Shown here one piece after another: positions 1-7,541 of a stretch of 64,000 nt of DNA; the first letter of the stretch is position 1; every line of letters starts with the position of its first letter. Source of the stretch: CAZTDD01 sp964612675 (GTDB lineage Bacteria; Hinthialibacterota; Hinthialibacteria; Hinthialibacterales; JAKPRU01); contig CAZTDD010000014.1 in assembly GCA_964612675.1 (NCBI GenBank), positions 15,578 through 79,577 of the forward strand, written 5' to 3'. Under the pieces are notes generated by a model, which was not told where the DNA came from, ran no database searches, and saw only the letters and a list, made by a program, of their open reading frames with translations. A program made the translations under genes and the position numbers.

Positions 1-38
1 CGGGGCCATTCGTCACTCATCACTCTCCTCCCTCGGCG

Positions 39-63
39 TAGCACGATCTTGCAGGTCGTGCTA
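39..63. promoter_or_regulatory. Hairpin upstream of the nickel transporter operon
   Basis: An 8-bp perfect inverted repeat, TAGCACGA (39-46) and TCGTGCTA (56-63), encloses a 9-nt loop and is followed by an AT-rich stretch. It could be the terminator of a gene left of the window or an operator for the nickel operon that starts at 120. It does not match the GTATGA-N16-TCATAC dyad known for NikR, so I do not call it a NikR site. Confidence 0.35.
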
Positions 64-119
64 TTATTCAAAGAGAATTTAAAGAACATCATTGAACAAA
101 TGTCCTGGGAGGTCGAATC

Positions 120-884
120 ATGAAAGGATGTCGTTTCTTTCTGGCAGCGTGGATGATTCTGGGGTCTGCAGTGTGCGGATCCGCTCACTTCGATATGTTG
201 ATCGGAGACAAACCGTGGGTCGATCGAGGTGAGAACGCAACATTCCGATATTACTCAGGCCATCCATTCGAGGCTGAGATTGGAGACCGTGAACGTCCTG
301 TCTCAGTTACTGCAGTACGCGAAGATGGAGACAAAGAAGACCTTAGTGAACACATCGAAAAGACAACCATTCGGTACGAAGGGAAAGACCAACCGCAATA
401 CGTATTCACCTATGCACCGAAGCGAAGCGGTGACGTTATACTCTCGGTCCAGGGAGCGCGAGAGTTTTGGGAGAACACTTGTTCGGACTCGTTTTGTAAG
501 CTCGTACTTCACTGTCGGAGAAGCGTGGGCTGGGATCGGGAACTCGGTCATCCGGTGGAAATCGTACCGTATACACGCCCTTATGGAATCCGTGCGGGTT
601 CCGTATTCTGTGGCAAAGTGAAAGTCAACGGAGAACCCGCCGAGGGAATCGAAATTGAATTCGAAGAATTCAACGAATCGCCTCCGGATACGATTCCTCC
701 AGGACCGTTGGTAACCGGTATCGTAAAAACAGACAACGACGGCAATTTCCAGATAACCCTGGATCGAGAAGGCTGGTGGGGTATTGCCGCGCATGCAACG
801 ACAGGCAAGATCCAACATGAAGGGAAGACATACGACCGGGAGGTAAGCGCGTTGTTCTGGGTCTATGTGCATCCCGGGCGCTGA
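120..884 (+). CDS. nikK: NikK-like periplasmic DUF4198 nickel-uptake protein
   Basis: This 254-aa protein has an N-terminal signal peptide (about residues 1-21). The predicted mature chain begins AHFDMLI, a start typical of DUF4198 proteins, where an exposed histidine near the N terminus is thought to help bind metal. The GHPFE motif near residue 50 is also typical. The C-terminal half resembles a carboxypeptidase-regulatory-like beta domain. A GGGAGG ribosome site lies just before the ATG. It is first in a run of five tightly packed genes in the order DUF4198, M, L, Q, O, the arrangement described as nikKMLQO. That context is the main reason for calling nickel rather than cobalt. The role as a periplasmic nickel donor to the ECF transporter is inferred from the family. 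Confidence 0.82.
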   Translation: MKGCRFFLAAWMILGSAVCGSAHFDMLIGDKPWVDRGENATFRYYSGHPFEAEIGDRERPVSVTAVREDGDKEDLSEHIEKTTIRYEGKDQPQYVFTYAPKRSGDVILSVQGAREFWENTCSDSFCKLVLHCRRSVGWDRELGHPVEIVPYTRPYGIRAGSVFCGKVKVNGEPAEGIEIEFEEFNESPPDTIPPGPLVTGIVKTDNDGNFQITLDREGWWGIAAHATTGKIQHEGKTYDREVSALFWVYVHPGR

Positions 885-904
885 AACAGAGACAGGTTAT
901 CGGT

Positions 905-1510
905 ATGCATATTTCCGACGGAGTTGTTGGTACGCCGACTGTGGTAGCAGGAGCCGCTGTCGCTTTGGCGATGTGCGGCCTTGCAGCCCGCAAGGTTCGT
1001 GACGAGGAGATCCCGAAGATCGCGTTGTTCACCGGGGCGTTTTTTATTGCCTCTCAGATTCGATTTCCGTGGGGTATTACAAGCGTACACCTTGTGTTTA
1101 CCGGCCTTGTGGGCGCTGTTTTGGGCTTTCGAGCGTTTCTAGTTTTCACGGTAGGGCTAGCTTTACAGGCGATCCTGACGGGGCACGGAGGAGTGACGAC
1201 GATCGGTGTAAATGCGTGCATTTTCGGGTTCCCGGCGTTGATCGCGTATCGATTATTCACGTGGATACGCAGCCAAGGCGAACGATGGATATTTGCCGGC
1301 GGGGCGGCGGCGGGAGCCGTGGGAGTGATTTTATCGGGGCTATTTTGGGCGGCGATTGTGATGTCAGCCGGGGAGCCCCTTGTGCCGGTTGCGAAATTCG
1401 TCTTTGTTCTTCATCTACCCGTGGCGATACTGGAGGGGATTGTGACGGGTTTCTGTGTGCGGTACCTCTCAATCGGGCGTCCGGAACTACTCCAGGAGTC
1501 GCGGACATGA
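905..1510 (+). CDS. nikM: Nickel ECF transporter substrate-specific membrane subunit NikM/CbiM
   Basis: This 201-aa integral membrane protein begins MHISDGV, the hallmark N terminus of the CbiM/NikM family, in which His2 and neighbouring residues bind the metal ion. About six hydrophobic segments follow, and the segment LTGHGGVTTIGVN (about residues 96-108) matches the conserved family core. It is the S component that selects Ni2+ or Co2+. The stop overlaps the start of the next gene (ATGA at 1507-1510), so translation is probably coupled. No fused N domain is present; that role falls to the separate downstream protein. Sequence alone cannot fully exclude cobalt. Confidence 0.9.
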   Translation: MHISDGVVGTPTVVAGAAVALAMCGLAARKVRDEEIPKIALFTGAFFIASQIRFPWGITSVHLVFTGLVGAVLGFRAFLVFTVGLALQAILTGHGGVTTIGVNACIFGFPALIAYRLFTWIRSQGERWIFAGGAAAGAVGVILSGLFWAAIVMSAGEPLVPVAKFVFVLHLPVAILEGIVTGFCVRYLSIGRPELLQESRT

Positions 1511-2103
1511 AAAGTCTTCTTTTCTGGCTGCTCTTCCTGTTTGTAAGCACATCCGCAACAGCACATAAGATCGCTGTGGATATACTCTATCAAGACGGCA
1601 TCGCCTATGTTGAGTGTTGGATGGGTTCGGATGAAGCGGCCGCCAACGCACCCCTGGAAGTACGGGACAGTGAGGGCAATCTTCTACACACCGGGAAGCT
1701 GGATGAAGACGGCTTTTACGAATACCGACCAACAAAGGCGGATTTGCTGACATTTTCCGTGAACGCGGGTCTTGGACACAAAGGGGAAGCCGAGCTCGAT
1801 CTGAGAGGAGTCGAACTCCCATCTCCAGATAAACCGGCTTTCTCGGACGAGCCCACAATGTCTTCCACACCGATACCAGAGCCTGTAGAGTCCCAAAAGA
1901 ACGTTCCGAAGGCCGTCACGAACAAAGACAGTCGAAAACCGCAGATACGAAGCAGCGAAGGCGGATTGACGGACGGCGAACGAATCGTGCTAGGCGTTAT
2001 TTGTCTCGCGTCGCTGACCGCCGCACTGTTGAGCTACCGCAATCAGCAACGGATCGCCGCAATCGAGGAGAAACTACGTGCACGAGACATGGATTCCCGG
2101 TAG
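1507..2103 (+). CDS. nikL: NikL-like auxiliary subunit of the nickel ECF transporter
   Basis: This 198-aa protein has a signal peptide (about 1-20), a periplasmic beta domain beginning AHKIAVD, a low-complexity P/S/E-rich spacer (about 110-150) and one membrane helix near the C terminus (about 160-180) followed by a short charged tail. The repeating pattern EVRDSEGNLL, TGKLDEDGFYEY and VNAGLGH matches NikL proteins, which replace the small N subunit in nikKMLQO systems. The open frame extends upstream to 1069, but that part lies inside nikM in another frame. ATG 1507 overlaps the nikM stop and is followed directly by the signal peptide, so it is taken as the start. Confidence 0.8.
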   Translation: MKSLLFWLLFLFVSTSATAHKIAVDILYQDGIAYVECWMGSDEAAANAPLEVRDSEGNLLHTGKLDEDGFYEYRPTKADLLTFSVNAGLGHKGEAELDLRGVELPSPDKPAFSDEPTMSSTPIPEPVESQKNVPKAVTNKDSRKPQIRSSEGGLTDGERIVLGVICLASLTAALLSYRNQQRIAAIEEKLRARDMDSR

Positions 2104-2827
2104 ATCGCCGCTCCACCGCTGGGAACCACGCTGCAAGCTGGTCGGCACGGCTCTTTTGTGTCTGATAGCAACCGCGATATATGGTATCTTCCCGCTGACC
2201 ACCCTTGCCGGATTCGCACTGGGGATTCTATTCTTTTTCCGCCTGCCGCTTCGTCCCCTATTAAAATATCTCGCCGGAATTCATGTGTTCCTGATTCCCT
2301 GTTTTCTTATCCTTCCGTTTTCAACCCCGGGCGAACCGTTATTTCGTTTGTGGGATTACCCGGCCACGCTGGAAGGGTTCGAGTTCGCAGTAACGCTCTA
2401 TCTGCGTGCGTTGGCGATAGCATCGTTTGCCCTCGGTTTGATATTGACAACGCCAATCGATGTGTTGATCCATGCGGGCGAGAGACTGCATGTCCCAAGG
2501 GTACTTTCTCAAATCGCCCTGCTCACTTATAGATTTCTCTTCTCTTTCCGGTCCGATCTGGACCGCACAAGAATTGCGCTCCGAACCCGCGGTTTCAAAG
2601 CCGCGACCGGTATGCACACCTATCGAACGCTCGCACACAGCACAGGCGGACTACTAATTCGGGCACTGGACCGTACCGAGCGTGTGACTCATGCGATGCG
2701 TTGCAGAGGCTATCACGGAACTGTACCGACACTCAGAACATTCCGGACCAAGCCCGGCGATCTGGTTGCCGTGGCGGCCTGCGTAGTCCTGTGCGGTGTA
2801 TTTCTCACTTGGGAGTACTACCCTTGA
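2078..2827 (+). CDS. nikQ: Energy-coupling factor transmembrane T subunit NikQ/CbiQ
   Basis: This 249-aa CbiQ-family protein has about five membrane helices. The two cytoplasmic coupling signatures of T components, of the Ala-Arg-Gly type, appear as ALRTRGF (about residue 168) and AMRCRGY (about 207). These helices bind the ATPase grooves and pass movement to the S component. The start overlaps the end of nikL by 26 nt, and the stop overlaps the TTG start of the ATPase (TTGA). Family and context agree; I see no missing parts. Confidence 0.9.
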   Translation: MHETWIPGRSPLHRWEPRCKLVGTALLCLIATAIYGIFPLTTLAGFALGILFFFRLPLRPLLKYLAGIHVFLIPCFLILPFSTPGEPLFRLWDYPATLEGFEFAVTLYLRALAIASFALGLILTTPIDVLIHAGERLHVPRVLSQIALLTYRFLFSFRSDLDRTRIALRTRGFKAATGMHTYRTLAHSTGGLLIRALDRTERVTHAMRCRGYHGTVPTLRTFRTKPGDLVAVAACVVLCGVFLTWEYYP

Positions 2828-3552
2828 GCACGATTCTCACGGTCGAAAACGTTTCGTTCTCGTATCCCAAGAGAGCGGCATTGAAGAATGTCACCTTGCG
2901 GATCGATGAAGGCGAGCGAGTGGCCCTTGTCGGCCCGAACGGAGCGGGCAAAACGACACTGTTTCTGATTATCGCCGGGGTACTCAAGCAATTCACCGGG
3001 AACGTTCAAATTGCGGGTCACGCGCCGGGCGAGTGTAACGGCAACCCCGACACAATCCGCGACGTAGGGATTGTCTTTCAGAATACGGAAGACCAGCTTT
3101 TTCATACGACGGTTTTCGATGACATTGCGTTCGGGCCGTTGAATCTCGGGCTGTCGAAAGACGTTGTCCATACTCGCGTCCATGAGGTGATGCGTACGGT
3201 TGGGTTACCGGACGAGCTCGATAGCGAGTTCCCGCTTCACTTATCAGGAGGCCAGCGACGACGTGTAGCGCTGGCGGGTGTCTTAGCGATGGAGCCGAAA
3301 GTGCTTCTATTGGACGAACCGTCGAGCGATTTGGACCCGCGCGGCAGAAGAGAGTTGGAACAGCTACTGAACAATCTGAACATCACCAAAGTCATATCGA
3401 GCCACAATATGGACTTTGTCGCCGAAACGTGCGACAGGGTGATCGTGTTGGATGGCGGAAAAGCTGTAATAGACGGTCGAATTCGAGAAGTCTTAGGAAA
3501 TGAAGAACTGATGCTAAAACATGGATTGGAGGTACCAAAACGGTTTCGGTGA
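2824..3552 (+). CDS. nikO: ECF transporter ATPase NikO/CbiO
   Basis: A 242-aa ABC ATPase that energises the nickel transporter. It shows Walker A GPNGAGKTT (about residues 37-45), a Q-loop VFQNTEDQLF typical of CbiO/NikO, the ABC signature LSGGQRRRVALAG, Walker B VLLLDEPSSDLD and the switch His in SSHNM. The frame stays open upstream to 2701 inside nikQ, but the TTG at 2824 overlaps the nikQ stop and yields a standard N terminus (STILTVENVSFSYP), so it is preferred. It is probably used as a homodimer, because only one ATPase gene is present. Confidence 0.9.
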   Translation: MSTILTVENVSFSYPKRAALKNVTLRIDEGERVALVGPNGAGKTTLFLIIAGVLKQFTGNVQIAGHAPGECNGNPDTIRDVGIVFQNTEDQLFHTTVFDDIAFGPLNLGLSKDVVHTRVHEVMRTVGLPDELDSEFPLHLSGGQRRRVALAGVLAMEPKVLLLDEPSSDLDPRGRRELEQLLNNLNITKVISSHNMDFVAETCDRVIVLDGGKAVIDGRIREVLGNEELMLKHGLEVPKRFR

Positions 3553-3679
3553 TGATTTCGTGGGGGACTAGGGGGTCCAGCTGTTGGTTGACAGTCCCCG
3601 GGTAACCTGCTAGAAAGATCCGAATTTCGCTGCATTTCCAGTCGACAAAGACATCAGACTGCACAGGACGGGAATAAAA

Positions 3680-4288
3680 ATGAAAAAACACGGTTCCATC
3701 CAACTTCAACTCATTACGGTCTTACTCGTCAGCATTGTGGCGTTGACTACGGGCTGCCATCATGGAGCACGCCCCGATTTGTCAGGCGATCCAGTTGCAC
3801 AGTATGACTACGGACAAAGCAGAAAACCGCTGACCGCCGTCGAACAAGACATTCGGACGGCCACACCGGAGGAGTTGGAAGAGATTGAGGATCGGATGCT
3901 CGCGATCATCGAATCGCCGAATGCGACCTACGCCGGGAAAGAGTTCGCTTGCCGGATGCTGCGTCGAATGGGTTCCAAGGATTGCGTATCCGTCCTGGCG
4001 GACTGCCTGTATGACAAAGAGTTATCGGATATGGCCCGTTTCGCACTGCAGGGAATGCCGTACTCCAAAGTGGACAAAGAACTTCGAAGAGCGTTAACAA
4101 GACTCGAGGGCGAGCAACAGATCGGCGTAATCAGTACTCTCGCGGCCCGTGGCGACGAAGGAGCGGTCCCGCAGATTGCAGACCTTGCGGATACGAACAA
4201 TGAAGCCCTGCGAGAGGCCTGTATCCTCGCGTTGGAACGCATCGGGGGGTCGAGAGCTGAACGCGCTCTGAGTGAAATCGGCAGGTAA
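3680..4288 (+). CDS. HEAT-repeat lipoprotein of unknown function
   Basis: A 202-aa protein with a type II signal peptide ending in the lipobox LTTGC, which predicts a lipidated Cys at about residue 26. After a spacer, residues 60-200 form short paired helices with spaced Ala/Leu and Asp residues (for example EFACRMLRRMG, ALRREACIL-like and RAERALSEIG), consistent with HEAT-type repeats that act as a protein scaffold. It lies 127 nt after nikO on the same strand, with a weak hairpin between. A role in nickel uptake cannot be argued from sequence. No catalytic motif is visible. Confidence 0.65.
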   Translation: MKKHGSIQLQLITVLLVSIVALTTGCHHGARPDLSGDPVAQYDYGQSRKPLTAVEQDIRTATPEELEEIEDRMLAIIESPNATYAGKEFACRMLRRMGSKDCVSVLADCLYDKELSDMARFALQGMPYSKVDKELRRALTRLEGEQQIGVISTLAARGDEGAVPQIADLADTNNEALREACILALERIGGSRAERALSEIGR

Positions 4289-4321
4289 TAGAGACAAATA
4301 ACTCAAGGAATCAATCTCGTT

Positions 4322-4747
4322 CTAAGCGTTACAGTGGATAACCCACTCGCCTATCCGGGAAAAGAGGTATCGTATTCTCGTCACCTCGGTTTTGTTTCCG
4401 GTTGGACCTGTTACGTTGGTATGGGCTCTGTTGTCATCCAGCGGTTTATGATTGACAGCCTGACTTGGAATCCCGCGGACTTCGCCTACATTCATGCGCA
4501 GGACACCATAATCATCCGGTGAGCGCCCCGAACGGACACGCCCTCGTGTCTCTTCCGGTGTGGAGTACTTGCTCCAGTCGGTAGACATGCCTCGTTGGTC
4601 CCCTTCTCCGCGAACGCGAAATGCAAGTTGCGGGTTTACCTTTCCATTGACGATGTGGCTGCGCAAGACGCGCATGTAGAGATCATCTGCGTCAGGAACA
4701 TCCTCTATCGGCCACTTGTATTCCCCTAAACCATCTGCGCAAGCCAA
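4322..4747 (-). CDS. Small partner of a conserved two-gene module, function unknown
   Basis: A 141-aa soluble protein starting at TTG 4747, with a GGGGGTGG ribosome site a few bases before it. It overlaps the 3' end of the larger partner by 22 nt, so translation is probably coupled. Visible features are DADDLYMRV near the N terminus, LAFRVRGEG, STPEETRGR, LRMNVGEVRG and NRAHTNVTG. From memory this pattern (D..LYRRV, AFR, TPE, VGEVR, NPAHA.V.G) recurs in small hypothetical proteins encoded next to an NWDG-type partner in many bacteria. I know no assigned function. It has no signal peptide, membrane segment or recognisable DNA-binding motif. Confidence 0.6.
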   Translation of the reverse strand: MACADGLGEYKWPIEDVPDADDLYMRVLRSHIVNGKVNPQLAFRVRGEGDQRGMSTDWSKYSTPEETRGRVRSGRSPDDYGVLRMNVGEVRGIPSQAVNHKPLDDNRAHTNVTGPTGNKTEVTRIRYLFSRIGEWVIHCNA

Positions 4748-5580
4748 CTTGCCACCCCCGGATGCAGAACCGTATCAGGTCCAATTTGACCGGATGTGCT
4801 TTCGGTTTTCGGGTGAGCCCGATTATCCCCATAGAAACTTGCTGACTCATTCACATCAGGCGGAACTTCAAGAAGAAGTCCAAACAATCCGCCTTCCCAA
4901 TCGACAGCGATCCCGCCCTCGAAACCCGGCATAATCGTGGGTGCAGGCGGCGGCTTCCGACAGATCTGCCAGACTCTCTTCGAATTCTCCACCACGATTT
5001 TCGCAGCGCGGAGCCAAGCGTTCTTATTAACAGCCAAGGCCCCCTCGCCATCCCAATTGTCGCTCAGCTTCGTAAGATCGTAAGACTTGAGAATCGCCGC
5101 CCCAATATGTCTCAAAGCCGGTGGGATCCTCAAAGAATCGAATTCTTCGGCTCGCCCCTTCCAGACTTCCGTCTCGGCCACCGGGGGCACTTTTCGAGCC
5201 AGTGCATTGATGATCCAGGCTAGTTTTGGTCTCTCATCCTCGTTGATCTGTTCCAATAACACAAGATCGTCGGCAATATTCTCGGGAGTCTCGCGATCTT
5301 CTTCCTCTAAAATCAGATGGTTCAAAAGGAACTCCAGGAAATCAGTTATACGCTCGATCTCACTACGAGAGAGACCTGCTTCCGTCATCCGCGGTTCCGC
5401 CGTCTTGTCCGCTTCCTCACGCTTCTGCACCACCCGGATAGAATCCAGGTGATCGATCACATGTACCAATTGCCCCTCGTCCAGCCGAAGGACTCGATTG
5501 AGATCGTCGCGGAAGGCCGTATTGTCTTCGTCTGTTGGATCAAAAACCGCCAAAAGTCTCGACTTGATTGTCTGGTCCAC
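4726..5580 (-). CDS. NWDG-type hypothetical protein, large partner of the two-gene module
   Basis: About 284 aa from GTG 5580, which has GAGG 8 nt upstream. A longer frame from TTG 5628 exists but lacks a well-spaced ribosome site. The N-terminal part (about 1-140) is charged and helical, with acidic runs such as LEEEDRE. The C-terminal half carries LSDNWDGEGALAV, then a helix, APTIMPGFEGGIAVDWEGG and a short beta strand ending SFYGDN. This NWDGEGA, DGGI.LEW order is shared by a widespread unassigned family usually paired with a small downstream gene, as here. No signal peptide or catalytic signature is seen. Toxin-antitoxin or phage-defence roles are possible but unproven. Confidence 0.6.
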   Translation of the reverse strand: MDQTIKSRLLAVFDPTDEDNTAFRDDLNRVLRLDEGQLVHVIDHLDSIRVVQKREEADKTAEPRMTEAGLSRSEIERITDFLEFLLNHLILEEEDRETPENIADDLVLLEQINEDERPKLAWIINALARKVPPVAETEVWKGRAEEFDSLRIPPALRHIGAAILKSYDLTKLSDNWDGEGALAVNKNAWLRAAKIVVENSKRVWQICRKPPPAPTIMPGFEGGIAVDWEGGLFGLLLEVPPDVNESASFYGDNRAHPKTESTSGQIGPDTVLHPGVASWLAQMV

Positions 5581-5936
5581 GACAATTACCTCGGGTCGAA
5601 TTAATTGGATGCGTTTACTGCTTATCAAGTCCCTTTTCTCATAGAATACGTATTTGGCAGTTCCTCAGCAACGATTTCTCAGCCCACTCAGATTACATAT
5701 TGGCCCTTAACCGCATTATAGCCAGCGTCGCACGAAAAAGGCCAGTGTCTTATTCTCCACTTTGGGAATACTGTTCTCAGCCAACCCAAGCCGAGGATGG
5801 ATAACCATTTACCCCGATATACTCGTCGATCGATGATGCATTCCGCTCTGAAGAGATCAACAAGAGCAGAACCAATGCCCCTCTAGGCGCATAAACCGCG
5901 CAGATGGTACTATCCGTAAAAAACTGGAGGTGTGTT
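5581..5936. other. Intergenic region between divergent genes
   Basis: About 356 nt separate the minus-strand NWDG module from the plus-strand GH28 gene, so promoters for both should lie here. The only clear signal I see is the GGAGG ribosome site at 5926-5930 for the GH28 gene. Part of the region (5581-5628) could be the extreme 5' end of the large module gene if its TTG start is used. No repeat or RNA gene is apparent. Confidence 0.4.
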
Positions 5937-7502
5937 TTGAACTTGCCGACACCAATAGCGCGGTTCTTTCTGCTCGCTTTTCTTCTTGCTGCAATTCAAA
6001 TCTCTGTTCCGGCCGAGACATCGTTCTATAATGTGCGCGAGTATGGAGCGCGGGGCGATAAGACGACCAATGACACCAAGGCAATCCAGGCCGCAATCAA
6101 TGCCTGTCATCAAAACGGTGGCGGAACGGTGCTCTTCCCGGCGGGAGACTATCTCTCCAGCACACTCGTTCTTCGGGACCACATCACTCTTCATCTGACA
6201 GCCGGCGCAACGATTTGGGCGAGTCCCGATCCCGAGCATTACGAAGCCCTTGGAAAGAGACACTTGCTCTCTGCCGAAAATGTGGAACATATCAGCGTCA
6301 TTGGCGAAGGAGTTCTCCACGGGCAAGGCATTGAAGACTATGGAAGCCGGTGGGGCGTTCCCGAAAGACCGCCGTTTCGAACCGGCATATTGTTGTTCCA
6401 ACGATGCAGACACGTTACGGTCCGAGATATCACAATCCTATACAGCGATTCCTGGACGTTGCATTTCAAGCAATGTGAAATTGTGAACGTTGACGGCGTT
6501 ACGATTTTCAACAATCCACGCCGTCTGAACTCCGATGGGATCGATCCCAATTGCTGTAAAAACGTTCATATTTCGAATTGTCATATTGTTGCGGGGGATG
6601 ACTGTATTGTATTCAAAGCAACGGAAGAAGAGTCGTGCGAGAATATTGTCGTTACGAACTGTACTTTAGAAACGACCACTACCGCTCTCAAGCTCGGCAC
6701 GGAGTCTCGGGGAGATTTCCGAGATATTCATGTCTCCAATTGTACCATTCGAAATACACGAATTGGGATCGGTTTCTTCATGAAAGACGGTGCGACTATG
6801 GAGCGCGTCACGTTCTCGGGGATTTCGATTGAGTGTTTCGATAAGATGGGAGCACTCCACCCGTGCCCGATTTTCATGGATATCGAAAAACGTCATCCGG
6901 ATTCAAAGATCGGCACAATTCGAGATGTTACGTTTAGGGATATATCGATAAAAAGCGGAAGCGGAATTCTCATCCAGGGCATGCCGGAGAGCCCGATCGA
7001 GGATTTGACACTTGATAACGTCTCTTTCCAAGTCAGTCAGCCAATCGATTACTCGAAACGAAAGAAACAGGTCGGCGGCCGTAGAACCACACAGGACGAA
7101 CGTGACACGCTTTACGCCCGGCAGCCGTCCTATGTGACCATCGCGCATTGTAGCGATTTCGCAGTCGAGAACCTCCATGTGTCATTGAGCAAAGATGCTT
7201 TTGAACGGTATGAACGCGCAGCCTTCAGCGGCCATCACATCCAGAATGGAATCATTCGAAACGTGCGGCGCACGAACAACGGCGGCAGCGGACAGATGCC
7301 GGTCATAAGACTGGAGAATGGGGAAGATATTCTGGTCACGGACTGTTTGCCAAGTCCCGGTGCATCGGTTCTTCTAGGATTGGAGGGTGCGGAAACATCG
7401 GGAATCTTCTTAGGTCATCAGTTAAAAGACAAAGGAACAGACCTCCTTTACTTGGGAGAGGGCGTACGGGCAGGAGCTGTCCATGCGCCGAAGAGACAAT
7501 AG
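5937..7502 (+). CDS. Exported glycoside hydrolase family 28 (polygalacturonase-like)
   Basis: A 521-aa protein from TTG 5937, chosen because GGAGG lies 6 nt upstream and a hydrophobic signal peptide (about 1-27) follows at once; ATG 5904 is in frame but adds a hydrophilic leader. The mature protein starts with the pectate-lyase-3 type sequence YNVREYGARGDKTTNDT, then a right-handed beta-helix. GH28 active-site segments are NSDGIDP (about 198-204) and AGDDCIV (about 219-225), giving the three catalytic Asp residues. The usual GHG histidine segment reads LGTESRG instead, so substrate or mechanism may deviate from classical polygalacturonases. Expected role: hydrolysis of galacturonate-containing pectin in the periplasm or outside the cell. 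Confidence 0.83.
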   Translation: MNLPTPIARFFLLAFLLAAIQISVPAETSFYNVREYGARGDKTTNDTKAIQAAINACHQNGGGTVLFPAGDYLSSTLVLRDHITLHLTAGATIWASPDPEHYEALGKRHLLSAENVEHISVIGEGVLHGQGIEDYGSRWGVPERPPFRTGILLFQRCRHVTVRDITILYSDSWTLHFKQCEIVNVDGVTIFNNPRRLNSDGIDPNCCKNVHISNCHIVAGDDCIVFKATEEESCENIVVTNCTLETTTTALKLGTESRGDFRDIHVSNCTIRNTRIGIGFFMKDGATMERVTFSGISIECFDKMGALHPCPIFMDIEKRHPDSKIGTIRDVTFRDISIKSGSGILIQGMPESPIEDLTLDNVSFQVSQPIDYSKRKKQVGGRRTTQDERDTLYARQPSYVTIAHCSDFAVENLHVSLSKDAFERYERAAFSGHHIQNGIIRNVRRTNNGGSGQMPVIRLENGEDILVTDCLPSPGASVLLGLEGAETSGIFLGHQLKDKGTDLLYLGEGVRAGAVHAPKRQ

Positions 7503-7541
7503 AAGCCGGATCGATTAACGAGAGCAGACTTCGGAGAATTC

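Noticed and set aside
1069..1506. Upstream extension of the nikL frame
   Set aside because: It lies wholly within nikM in another frame, and the signal peptide begins at 1507.
3563..3599. Hairpin GGGGACT...AGTCCCC between nikO and the HEAT lipoprotein gene
   Set aside because: The stem is only 7 bp, the loop 23 nt, and no T-run follows; too weak to call a terminator.
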